The notes beneath the pieces were generated by a model that was given only the letters and a program-made list of their open reading frames with translations, was not told the DNA's origin and made no database searches. The translations under genes were made by a program, and so were the position numbers. A stretch of DNA of 64,000 nt, from NCBI RefSeq assembly GCF_002797355.1, contig NZ_KZ454939.1, positions 1,335,828 to 1,399,827 on the forward strand, given 5' to 3'. The stretch is from Bacillus xiapuensis. GTDB taxonomy: Bacteria > Bacillota > Bacilli > Bacillales > Domibacillaceae. Each line of letters starts with the position of its first letter. Positions within the stretch are counted from its first letter, which is position 1. This document shows, in pieces, positions 33,485 to 41,997 of the stretch.

Positions 33485-34519
33485 ATGAAGCTTGAAAAGA
33501 GAAAACTAGTTGATCACACTGCGCCTAACCGTTCGACGGGAATTGTGAACGGGAGAAGCTCTAATATTCTAAATTGGGATGATGTCCGCTTCAGCTGGGC
33601 CTATCCGAAATACAAACGAATGCTTGCCAACTTCTGGACACCGTTTGAAATCAATATGACGAAAGACCGCCAGCAATTTCAGCAGTTAGATGAAGCGGAG
33701 AAAGAAGCTTTCTTGAAGATTATCGGTTTATTGGCCCTGCTTGACAGCGTTCAAACGGATTATGCCGGAAGAGCAGCGGATTATTTAACAGATTCAAGTC
33801 TCCATGCATTAATGATCATTCTAGCTCAGCAGGAGGTTATTCATAACCATTCTTACAGCTATGTGTTATCAAGTGTTGCTGACAAGAAAACACAAGATCA
33901 AGTCTTTGACTTTTGGAGAAGCGAACCGATTCTGCAAAAGCGCAATGATTTTGTGACGGAAGGATATATCGCATTTGCAGAAGAGCCAACGATCGATCAT
34001 TTCTTGCGGTCGATCGTCTATGATGTCATTCTTGAAGGACTTTTCTTCTATTCTGGATTCGCCTTCTTCTACAATTTGGCGAGAAACCAGAAGATGATCG
34101 CCACTAGTACGATGATTAATTACATCAATCGTGATGAACAGCTTCATGTGGGGCTATTCGAAAAGATCTTTAAAGAAGTTCTGCGTGAGAATCCGGAATA
34201 CGACACGGCCGAGCTGAAAGAATACGGCCGGGAAACATTCCGCAAGGCCGCAGAATTGGAAATTGAATGGGGAAGATACATCATCGGGCATAAAATTGAA
34301 GGAATTCAAATGAATGAGCTTGAAAGCTACATCAAATTTATGGCTAATAAGCGAGCTGAACAATTGGGCTTCGAAGCTCCGTTCGATGGTTACCGTAAAA
34401 ATCCGATGCGCTGGATCATAGCCTATCAAGAGGTGGATTTGGGCAAGACAGATTTCTTTGAACAAAAGTCACGCGCCTATACAAAGGCAAGCGAAATCAA
34501 TGGATTTGACGAATTATAA
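33485..34519 (+). CDS. nrdB: Class I ribonucleoside-diphosphate reductase beta subunit
   Basis: 344-aa di-metal radical subunit. Metal ligands can be assigned by pattern: Asp in LALLDSVQ, Glu and His in QEVIHNHSY, Glu in ILEGLFFY, and Glu and His in RDEQLHVG. The tyrosine in IHNHSY is at the position of E. coli Tyr122, so a tyrosyl radical is expected. GAGGAGG precedes ATG. No nrdI follows, which argues against the NrdEF (class Ib) subtype. Confidence 0.96.
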   Translation: MKLEKRKLVDHTAPNRSTGIVNGRSSNILNWDDVRFSWAYPKYKRMLANFWTPFEINMTKDRQQFQQLDEAEKEAFLKIIGLLALLDSVQTDYAGRAADYLTDSSLHALMIILAQQEVIHNHSYSYVLSSVADKKTQDQVFDFWRSEPILQKRNDFVTEGYIAFAEEPTIDHFLRSIVYDVILEGLFFYSGFAFFYNLARNQKMIATSTMINYINRDEQLHVGLFEKIFKEVLRENPEYDTAELKEYGRETFRKAAELEIEWGRYIIGHKIEGIQMNELESYIKFMANKRAEQLGFEAPFDGYRKNPMRWIIAYQEVDLGKTDFFEQKSRAYTKASEINGFDEL

Positions 34520-34648
34520 TCAAAGGGGAAGCTATTGTCACTCTTTAGCTTGACAACTTGACCTTGATCGATATGATTAAGGGAGGAGAATATTTTTCTA
34601 ATTTCTACTCAGCTGCTAAGGCAGAGGAGGGGAAAGCGGATAAAGGGG

Positions 34649-35941
34649 TTGGCTTTTAGAGTGAATTATGAAAGAGAATATTTGAAGAAACGGGTGCAGC
34701 CGCATCAAGCGGCTGCTTTTATACGTGAGGGGGATGATATTATTGTCCCTCTCATTCCAGGTGAACCGCCTGGATTGTTGGATGCATTAGAAAAGAGAAC
34801 CGATTTAAAAGGCAATCGGCTTTTTCAGATGCTGACGGCAAGACCGCCGATTGCCAAGCCTCCTGAACAACTAAAGGTAATTTCCATGTTCCTTTCAGGA
34901 GGAGACCGGAAATCTTTTCATGATGGGCAAGTGGACTTATTGCCTAATCATTTTTCAGATGTACCGCAGCTTTTAGAAGAAATTACTTCTGAACGGGTAG
35001 TGATGGCAACGGTTTCACCGATGGATGAGAATGGCTATTTTTCTTTGGGGACGAATTGTGACTATATCGCACCGATAGCCAAACAGGCGAAAACGATTTT
35101 ATTAGAGGTGAATCAATATATGCCCCGCACCTTTGGGCTGAATCAAATCCATCTCTCAGAAGTCACCTCTCTCATAGAGAATCATCAGCCGCTTTTAGAA
35201 GCGCCTTCTCCAGTCGTTACGGAGAAAGACGAGAAAATTGGCCGATTTATTGCCGAGTTAATTCAAGATGGGGACAGCCTGCAAATCGGCTTTGGAGCGA
35301 TACCGAACGCCGTTATGGAGTCCTTAAAGAACCATCGGAATTTAAATATATTTACAGAAATGATTCCTGACAAGCTGGTTGATCTGTACAAAAGCGGGGC
35401 CGTGACCAATATGGGAAGAAGTGATTACCCTGGAAAAACAACTGCCACCTTCGCCTTTGGCACGCGCAGGCTCTATGATTTTTTGCATGAAAACCAGCAG
35501 TTCTTTATGCTTCCTGTGCATGAAACCAATCATATTTGCCGCATAGCCCAAATGGATGGTATCGTGGCGATTAATGCGAGCATCGAAGTGGATTTCCTGG
35601 GCCAATGCAACTCGGAAAAGGCTGGCCCGCTATACTGGTCATCGTCAGGCGGACAGGCGGAGTTTGGAATCGGGGCGCGCTTGGCTAAGCGCGGCAGGGG
35701 GATTATCTGTTTACATGCGACGACGAAAGATGAACAAATCTCTAAAATCGTCCCGGCTTTCGCGCCAGGAACGCCTATCACCACATCCAAAAATGATGTA
35801 GATTACGTTGTAACTGAGTACGGAGCGGCCAAATTAAGAGGGAAGACCATTCGCGAGCGCACGAAAGAACTGATTCAGATTGCTCATCCGAAATTTCGGG
35901 AAGAACTTCGCTTTGAAGCGAAGAAAATGGGCTATTTATGA
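34649..35941 (+). CDS. Acetyl-CoA hydrolase/4-hydroxybutyrate CoA-transferase family
   Basis: 430-aa family I-like CoA-transferase (Cat1/AbfT group), moving CoA between acetyl-CoA and short-chain acids. Family segments: SPMDENGYFSLG, IGFGAIPNAVMESL, FTEMIPDKLVDLYKSGAVTN, ASIEVDFLGQCNSE (family Glu region) and SGGQAEFGIGA. The first codon is uncertain: TTG 34649 has GGGG only two bases away, while GTG 34661 gives a family-like NYEREYLKK start. Acceptor unknown. Monocistronic. Confidence 0.88.
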   Translation: MAFRVNYEREYLKKRVQPHQAAAFIREGDDIIVPLIPGEPPGLLDALEKRTDLKGNRLFQMLTARPPIAKPPEQLKVISMFLSGGDRKSFHDGQVDLLPNHFSDVPQLLEEITSERVVMATVSPMDENGYFSLGTNCDYIAPIAKQAKTILLEVNQYMPRTFGLNQIHLSEVTSLIENHQPLLEAPSPVVTEKDEKIGRFIAELIQDGDSLQIGFGAIPNAVMESLKNHRNLNIFTEMIPDKLVDLYKSGAVTNMGRSDYPGKTTATFAFGTRRLYDFLHENQQFFMLPVHETNHICRIAQMDGIVAINASIEVDFLGQCNSEKAGPLYWSSSGGQAEFGIGARLAKRGRGIICLHATTKDEQISKIVPAFAPGTPITTSKNDVDYVVTEYGAAKLRGKTIRERTKELIQIAHPKFREELRFEAKKMGYL

Positions 35942-35951
35942 TGAAAATATG

Positions 35952-35995
35952 AAACTGGCAATCTTCTGCAAAAAGAGGATTTGCCAGTTTTTTTA
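35952..35995 (+). terminator. Terminator after CoA-transferase
   Basis: AAACTGGCAA / TTGCCAGTTT pairing with a T7 run. Confidence 0.88.
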
Positions 35996-36089
35996 TGGCA
36001 GAAATCTAAAAAATGCTAGACGGACAGGGAATCCCTTCTGTATCATATTAGGTTAAATAAAGGTGGTATATAACATAGGAGTGAGCCTG

Positions 36090-36226
36090 TTGGATAGGCA
36101 TGGAGAAGCTTACAGCATTATAGAATTATGTGCGAAAGCTGCGGGATGGGGTGGATTCATTTTCAGAAAGTCATTGAGCATCTTGCAGAAGAGCAGCTGC
36201 AAAAATATGTGATGCAAGCTCAATAA
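36090..36226 (+). pseudogene. Possible frameshifted ~45-codon gene
   Basis: TAGGAGTGAG precedes TTG 36090; the frame (DRHGEAYSIIELCAKAAGWGG) continues in sense only after a shift near 36146-36155 into MGWIHFQKVIEHLAEEQLQKYVMQ, ending TAA 36224. Two protein-like halves in different frames suggest one broken small gene; chance is possible. Confidence 0.3.
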
Positions 36227-36317
36227 AGTACGGAAGGAAAGCAGAAGAAATGGAATTCCTCAAGCCAATGGAAGATTCGCTGTAAAGTACCCCCTCTAAA
36301 CAGCAGGGCGCTTTCTT

Positions 36318-36440
36318 TTATTCCTCGCTGATGATAAGAAGAACCTAAGCTACTATCGCAACGCTTTTGCATCGTGCAGGCCCGAAAAATCGGGCATTGC
36401 GATACCGTTATCCCTAACGAGGAGTCTTACGGCACCGCAA
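36318..36440 (+). repeat. Dispersed degenerate intergenic repeat, copy D
   Basis: TTATTCCTCGCTGATGATAA, AAGAAGAACCTAAGCTA, TATCGCAACGC, then the core TTTGCATCGTGCAGGCCCGA and GGAGTCTTACGGC. Same block order as copy A. Confidence 0.6.
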
Positions 36441-36454
36441 TGCAGGATTCACCA

Positions 36455-36757
36455 TTATTCAGCAATTGTTCCTTCGTGGTCCTTGTGGGAGCGGCAATAT
36501 TCAAGGATCATGTCTAATTCCTCTTCTTCCAGCTCGAAATCGAGAATGTCATCTGATGACCGCTTGTGAATGTGGTAATGCTTAATCATGTCGCGACCGT
36601 CTGTTATAATATAAAGGACACGAATATAAATTCCCGCTTCCGTATATAATTCATCTTCTTCCTCGACCTCAGCATACAGGCGAAATTCGTATCGTTCTCC
36701 AGGCAATAAGCCAAATGGATCTTCCAGCCGTTCCACGGTATGATGTGTAATATTCAT
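36455..36757 (-). CDS. DUF6509-like acidic hypothetical protein
   Basis: 100-aa soluble acidic protein. The pattern VERLEDPFGLLPGERYEFRL, then EDELYTEAGIYIRV and a C-terminal EEEELDMILEYCRSH, is shared by a small Bacillaceae family that I believe is DUF6509. Function unknown. GGAAGGGC precedes ATG 36757. Monocistronic. Confidence 0.7.
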   Translation of the reverse strand: MNITHHTVERLEDPFGLLPGERYEFRLYAEVEEEDELYTEAGIYIRVLYIITDGRDMIKHYHIHKRSSDDILDFELEEEELDMILEYCRSHKDHEGTIAE

Positions 36758-37020
36758 CGTTACAGCCCTTCCTTCTTACCTAATATCATGTTTCTTGGTA
36801 AATTATCCGTTTTATTTTATCACATGAAAGACAATACAGCATCTTTTCCATGCAAGTGCAGAGTGCACAGTTAATTTTCCTCTATATGGTATGTTTTTCC
36901 TCAAGAAAGTGCAAAATAGCTAATAATTATTTCAGTTGCCAACATCGGTCATTTAAGAAAGAACAGGAATCAAATATAATAGGAAACGTCTATCGTTTAG
37001 TTTCAACAAAGGAGGTTAAC

Positions 37021-37839
37021 ATGAGAAAGCTGATTCAATGGATGTTAACTCTGATGGTTTGTACTATATTAGCTATTGCAGCTTGGATTTATTACCCTAA
37101 ATTTAAGATCAATCAAATGAAGGAGCAGGCTGTCACGGTGGCTTCTTCTAATCAGCAAACCTATCTCGACTATTTTCGGTCGTTAGAGAAGGAGAACCTC
37201 CATCACCTGGCTCTTGGAGATTCGATTATCACAGGGATTGGTGCGGAGAATGAGGAGAACTTTATTGACCATTTTTCAAAAAAATTAGAAGATCAGACAT
37301 CTAAGAATGTCCTAACACATAACGAAGGCGTGCCGGGCATCACAAGCACTCAGCTGAATGCTTTAGTGCAAAAGGGAACTTTCGACCGGCAAATGAAAGA
37401 AGCGGATTTGATCACCATCAATGTCGGCGGCAATGACATTTTGCAGACGATGGAGGGAATGAACTACCGCAAAGTATTTCAATCATTTGATTCAATGCAG
37501 TCAACATTCATTCAAAACTTAACCGATATCGCCAGAAAAATCCGGGAATCAAATCAAGAGGCGACCATTATCTTTTTAGAAATGTATAATCCGCTAAAGC
37601 AAAGCCACGAGCTTTATTCCGTAGCGGATCAGCTGCTTCCGAAATGGAATGTCAAGATTTACGAATTAGCGAACTCGTTGGAATACACATTAGTCATGGA
37701 AACGACAAAAGTCATTAACAGCAGCCAGCTCCAGTATTTATCACCGGATGGTGTTCATCCTAATTCGCTTGGTTACAAAGCGCTTTCTCAACAAATGATT
37801 GAGCAGTTAAAAAATAAACCCTTTTTAAAAGCAGCTTAA
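37021..37839 (+). CDS. ypmR: SGNH/GDSL hydrolase, membrane-anchored (YpmR-like)
   Basis: 272 aa. An N-terminal membrane anchor (residues 5-24) is followed by a GDSL-esterase domain: block I ALGDSIITG (Ser nucleophile), block III GGND and block V SPDGVHPN (Asp-x-x-His). The domain is outside the membrane, so it may act on cell-wall or lipid esters. ATG 37021 has a perfect AAAGGAGG seven bases upstream; the longer frame from 36850 ignores it. Resembles B. subtilis YpmR. Confidence 0.9.
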   Translation: MRKLIQWMLTLMVCTILAIAAWIYYPKFKINQMKEQAVTVASSNQQTYLDYFRSLEKENLHHLALGDSIITGIGAENEENFIDHFSKKLEDQTSKNVLTHNEGVPGITSTQLNALVQKGTFDRQMKEADLITINVGGNDILQTMEGMNYRKVFQSFDSMQSTFIQNLTDIARKIRESNQEATIIFLEMYNPLKQSHELYSVADQLLPKWNVKIYELANSLEYTLVMETTKVINSSQLQYLSPDGVHPNSLGYKALSQQMIEQLKNKPFLKAA

Positions 37840-37933
37840 ATTTCATGGAGCGCAGTTGCCCAGCTGCGGACATACAACCAGAGGAGAGATGTTAATTTTC
37901 TGAAAATAGCAGCACAGAAATGGAAACATCTGT

Positions 37934-38130
37934 TATAATACAAGGGGATTATGCCAGTAGGTATGGCTTCCCATCAAATGAAAGGGAAGCGGTCGCGCGC
38001 AAAACAAATGCAGCAGCCGGTTTAACCGCTGCCGCCTGCTATTAGCGTGTGCGGATTGAAATTCTACTAAGTTTTATGAAGGGATGCAAACTGCCTGAAG
38101 GCCTTCGCCTTCAGGCAGTTTGCTGTTTGT
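37934..38130 (+). ncRNA. Candidate small RNA with extended -10 promoter and terminator
   Basis: TGTTATAAT (extended -10, TATAAT at 37934-37939) is followed, with no ORF, by hairpins GCTTCCC/GGGAAGC, a CGGTTTAACCG stem inside GCAGC...GCTGC, and a GCGCGC/GTGTGC wobble stem. It ends in a 17-bp perfect stem (38086-38102 with 38107-38123, loop CTTC) and GTTTG. Predicted transcript about 180 nt from ~37946. No recognised RNA family; the terminator lacks a long T run. Confidence 0.5.
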
Positions 38131-38144
38131 GTCCAATGCTTATC

Positions 38145-38456
38145 CATTGCGGCTGCTATTCAATCCAATGGGTTCAACGTGAACCGCAATGAAGCTGGCG
38201 CAAAGAGTAAATAGCTGAAATCGACGAAACTCGCCGATGGATCCGACACGGGACCGTCACGCAAACTTTTCCACCGCACGTAGCCGCTGACTTTCGTACA
38301 GGAGCTTTATAACCGGCATGGTTAATCAACGGTTTTAAGTTCTTCATCCTTGGCATTAAACACGGAAACATAGTACTTTAAGTTCTAGAGGGCCTCTTTT
38401 GGCCGTAAAGGCTTGGTACTGCTTGATTTGCCAAAAAGGCGGCTCTTTTTGGCGTC
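38145..38456. other. Non-coding stretch with inverted repeats before hsdR
   Basis: CATTGCGG/CCGCAATG (38145-38152, 38184-38191) encloses GGTTCA/TGAACC. A terminator-like GCCAAAAAG/CTTTTTGGC is at 38430-38452. No gene supported in 38131-38613; the only ORF on the minus strand looks random. Confidence 0.4.
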
Positions 38457-38658
38457 TGTTCATGATAAAAGTATGGTAAAATAAGAGGGAATTGGCAGAG
38501 AGTACTTTTAACCATCTTATTAATCTGTTTTTATCAAAAACATGGTAGTTCAGCTACCTCCAATCTCTTGATAGTTTAAAGTACCTACACCAAAATTCAC
38601 AGATTATTTTATATTGAGAGAAGGATCATTACAACCTTTTGGGAAAACGGTGATAATA

Positions 38659-41600
38659 ATGAATAGCAACTTTGCATTTTTTCAAGGGAAGTGGGATGTA
38701 CTTGCTAACTTGGGAGAGACTGCTGAGAGAAATGTATACCATGATCCCCATACAACAGTGATGAAATTACGATTGTTCGCAGAGACGCTGACGAAGTTTA
38801 TTCTGGCTTCTGAGAATATTAAAGAAGCATATGGCACAACACAGGTAGACCGTATTAATACATTGCGTCGAGAAGGCTTGCTGGAGCCGGAATTAATTGA
38901 AATATTTGAAACCCTTCGCCGCAAGGGAAATCAGGCGATGCACGAGGCAGGGTACGGAAAAACAAAAGAAGCAAAAGCATTATTGCAATTGACTTTCCGC
39001 TTGTCTGTTTGGTTTATGGAAGTCTACGGTGATTGGGACTTTAACGCTCCAGAATACATAGAGCCTCAGGAACAGGCTAAAGCAGATACAGAAATGCTTC
39101 AGCAGGAATATGAAGAAAAAGTTAAGAAGCTCGAAGAAGAGTTAGAAGCCATTCGCCAACGAGCAGAAACAGAACAAATAGATATAAAAACCGAACGTAA
39201 AAAAATATCTAAAAACTTTATGCGCCGCCAGCAATTAACGGAAGATGAAACACGTGCAATCATTGATGGAAAATTGCGCGCTGCGGGATGGGAAGCAGAC
39301 ACAACTGTCTTCAATCATCAAAAGAACGGGACGTTGCCGGAGAAGAATCGCAATATGGCAATTGCTGAGTGGAAGGTCGATGGCGGCAGAGTTGACTATG
39401 CATTATTTATTGGGCTAAAGCTCGTTGGTTTTATTGAAGCGAAGGCGGAAAAGAAAACGATTCCTAGCGCATTAGAAAGCCAAACAAAAGTGTATGCAAA
39501 AAACGCAGTGCAGATTGAGGACGAAATCATAACACCGACAACGGGCGAATATAAAGTGCCGTTTCTGTACGCAACGAATGGCAGACCGTACATAAGACAA
39601 CTTCAAGAAGAATCGGGCATCTGGTTTTGGGATTCCCGTAAGCCGCTGGAGCATGCCCGTCCATTAGAAGGGTGGCACTCACCTGATGACCTGCAGCTTC
39701 TTCTTAGTCAAGATGATCAGGATGCAAACAAACGATTAGAGGAAGAGGATATTGCTAAGTTTGGCTTGCGTCACTATCAGCAGAAGGCTGTACTCGCGGC
39801 AGAGGAAGCATTAAAAGAAGGGCAAAGAAGAATGCTTATTGCGATGGCAACGGGAACAGGGAAGACTCGTACAGCGATCGCCCTCATGTACCGCTTAATT
39901 AAGTCGAAAAAATGCCGCCGTATCCTTTTTCTTGTTGACCGCAATTCGTTAGGGAAGCAGACAGAGGATGCACTGAAGGATACAAAAATTGAAGGCTACT
40001 CATTTGCTGAAATATACGATGTAAAGACTTTAGAAGACATGTCTCCAGAAATAGAAACGAAGGTGCATATTGCAACGGTACAAGGAATGGTTCGGAGACT
40101 TTTCTATAATGATCACGAAAAGCTCCCAAGTGTCGGGCAGTATGATTTTATCATTGTAGATGAAGCGCACCGCGGCTATACAAGTGATCGAGAAATGTCA
40201 GAGGAAGAATTAGAGTTTCGGGATCAAAATGACTATATTAGTCAATACCGCCGTGTCCTTGACTATTTTGATGCGGCCTGTTTAGGACTTACCGCGACGC
40301 CCGCTCTTCATACAACAAAAATTTTTGGCATGCCTATCTTTAAGTATTCTTATAGTGAAGCAGTGCTGGATGGATATTTAGTCGACCATGAGCCGCCTTA
40401 TTTATTTAAGACGGAGCTTTCACAAGCCGGCATTACGTTTGAAAAAGATGAAGAAGTCGAAGTGTATAATCTTGATAAAGGCCAGGTTCAACTAGAGAAA
40501 ATGGAAGACACGCTGCACTTTGAAGTTGAGCAATTTAATAAACGGGTGATTACGGAGTCTTTTAATCGAGCGGTTTTAAATAAGCTGGCGGAATATATTG
40601 ATCCTGCGGGAAAAGAGAAGACCCTTATCTTTGCAGCTACTGACCAGCATGCAGATTTAGTTGTTCGGTTATTAAAGGAAGCATTTAAAGAACGTGGCGA
40701 TGAAGTGGAAGACGACGCCATTATGAAAATTACCGGTTCTATCTACAAGCCGTTAGATGCCATTAAACGGTTTAAGAACGAGCGGCTGCCAAATATCGTG
40801 GTAACGGTTGATTTACTCACCACAGGGATCGATGTTCCACCTATTACAAATCTGGTCTTTTTACGAAGAATACAATCCCGAATTCTCTATGACCAAATGC
40901 TTGGACGTGCGACCCGCCTTTGCCCAGAGATTGGCAAGACGCACTTTAATATTTACGATGCTGTAGGCATTTATGACAAACTTCAAAGCTATACAGAAAT
41001 GAAGCCTGTTGTAAAAAAACAAAACTATAGTATCGGTGAACTATATGAATCACTCGCCAATGCCGCTACTGAAGAGGAAGCTTCATTTTATCGTGACCAA
41101 TTAGCCGCAAAAATTCAGCGCCGTAAACAAAAGTTGAATGAAGAAGGAAGACAGAAATTCGAAGAACTCTCAAATGGAAAAAACATTGATGAGTGGGCAA
41201 AAGAAATTCAGTCGTATACACCGCAAGAAGCCAAACAGCACAATATGTTATTTGAATACGTGGAAACGTATCGAGTAAAAGGAGAGAAACGATATATCTC
41301 CAATAAAGAGGATGAAGTGACAGAGATCACCCGAGGGTATGGCAAATGGAACAAGCGTCCCGAAGATTATTTAGATGGATTCGTTCGCTTTGTCCAAGAA
41401 AATATTAATCAAATCCCTGCCCTTCAGCTTGTTTGTACACGACCTAAGGATTTAACGCGGCAGGATTTACGAGAGCTGATTGCCATTCTTGAAACAAAAG
41501 GCTTTAAGCAATCCCATTTGCAAACGGCTTGGAAACAGACAAGAAACGAAGCCATTGCAGCGGATATTATTAGCTTTATTCGCCAAGCTGCCTTAGGTGA

Positions 41601-41865
41601 GGCCCTTATCGATCATGAAGCACGTATTAAGCAGGCCATGCAGAAGGTCTATGCATTACATGACTGGACGCCAAGGCAGAAGAAATGGTTAGAGAGAATT
41701 GAAAAACAATTGCTCCAAGTGCCTGTTCTCGCACCAACTGCAGAAGAGGCATTCTCAGAAGAACCATTCAAAACTTCTGGTGGCTACAAATTGCTGAAGC
41801 GGGAGTTCGGTGACTTTATTGATATAGTTGTGACCACTATCAACGAAAATCTTTATATTAGTTAA
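38659..41865 (+). CDS. hsdR: Type I restriction endonuclease subunit R (HsdR)
   Basis: About 1068-aa motor/nuclease subunit. N-terminal DUF4145-like helical domain (LRLFAETLTKFIL ... RRKGNQAMHEAG), a coiled coil (residues ~140-190), then the nuclease core with GRVDYALFIG and FIEAKAEKK (PD-(D/E)XK), Walker A ATGTGKTRTA, DEAH box VDEAHRGY, motif III GLTATP, motif VI ILYDQMLGRATR, and an EcoEI-type C-terminal domain. ATG 38659 gives the natural family start (MNSNFAFF); an upstream TTG at 38614 is in frame. A terminator separates it from hsdM. Confidence 0.95.
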   Translation: MNSNFAFFQGKWDVLANLGETAERNVYHDPHTTVMKLRLFAETLTKFILASENIKEAYGTTQVDRINTLRREGLLEPELIEIFETLRRKGNQAMHEAGYGKTKEAKALLQLTFRLSVWFMEVYGDWDFNAPEYIEPQEQAKADTEMLQQEYEEKVKKLEEELEAIRQRAETEQIDIKTERKKISKNFMRRQQLTEDETRAIIDGKLRAAGWEADTTVFNHQKNGTLPEKNRNMAIAEWKVDGGRVDYALFIGLKLVGFIEAKAEKKTIPSALESQTKVYAKNAVQIEDEIITPTTGEYKVPFLYATNGRPYIRQLQEESGIWFWDSRKPLEHARPLEGWHSPDDLQLLLSQDDQDANKRLEEEDIAKFGLRHYQQKAVLAAEEALKEGQRRMLIAMATGTGKTRTAIALMYRLIKSKKCRRILFLVDRNSLGKQTEDALKDTKIEGYSFAEIYDVKTLEDMSPEIETKVHIATVQGMVRRLFYNDHEKLPSVGQYDFIIVDEAHRGYTSDREMSEEELEFRDQNDYISQYRRVLDYFDAACLGLTATPALHTTKIFGMPIFKYSYSEAVLDGYLVDHEPPYLFKTELSQAGITFEKDEEVEVYNLDKGQVQLEKMEDTLHFEVEQFNKRVITESFNRAVLNKLAEYIDPAGKEKTLIFAATDQHADLVVRLLKEAFKERGDEVEDDAIMKITGSIYKPLDAIKRFKNERLPNIVVTVDLLTTGIDVPPITNLVFLRRIQSRILYDQMLGRATRLCPEIGKTHFNIYDAVGIYDKLQSYTEMKPVVKKQNYSIGELYESLANAATEEEASFYRDQLAAKIQRRKQKLNEEGRQKFEELSNGKNIDEWAKEIQSYTPQEAKQHNMLFEYVETYRVKGEKRYISNKEDEVTEITRGYGKWNKRPEDYLDGFVRFVQENINQIPALQLVCTRPKDLTRQDLRELIAILETKGFKQSHLQTAWKQTRNEAIAADIISFIRQAALGEALIDHEARIKQAMQKVYALHDWTPRQKKWLERIEKQLLQVPVLAPTAEEAFSEEPFKTSGGYKLLKREFGDFIDIVVTTINENLYIS

Positions 41866-41869
41866 TATT

Positions 41870-41896
41870 ATGCCTCTTTATAGGGGCATTTTTTCA
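41870..41896 (+). terminator. Terminator between hsdR and hsdM
   Basis: ATGCCTC / GGGGCAT (one G-T pair) with a TTTTTT run, starting five bases after the hsdR stop. A TATAAT-like element follows at 41899-41904, so hsdMS probably has its own promoter. Confidence 0.72.
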
Positions 41897-41997
41897 GGTT
41901 ATAATAGATAAGTTATTTTTCATTTTAGTTGATTAATAAGATTTGATAAAGAATCCTTAATTTAAAAACTTTTCTAGAATTATCAGGAGGCTGAAAC

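Noticed and set aside
36850-37020. 57-codon N-terminal extension of the GDSL hydrolase
   Set aside because: AAAGGAGG sits inside it, directly before ATG 37021, where a normal membrane anchor starts.
37934-38130. 6S RNA identity of the candidate sRNA
   Set aside because: 5' and 3' ends do not pair into the long rod with central bubble expected for 6S RNA.
38174-38371. 65-aa minus-strand frame before hsdR
   Set aside because: No ribosome site and composition looks random.
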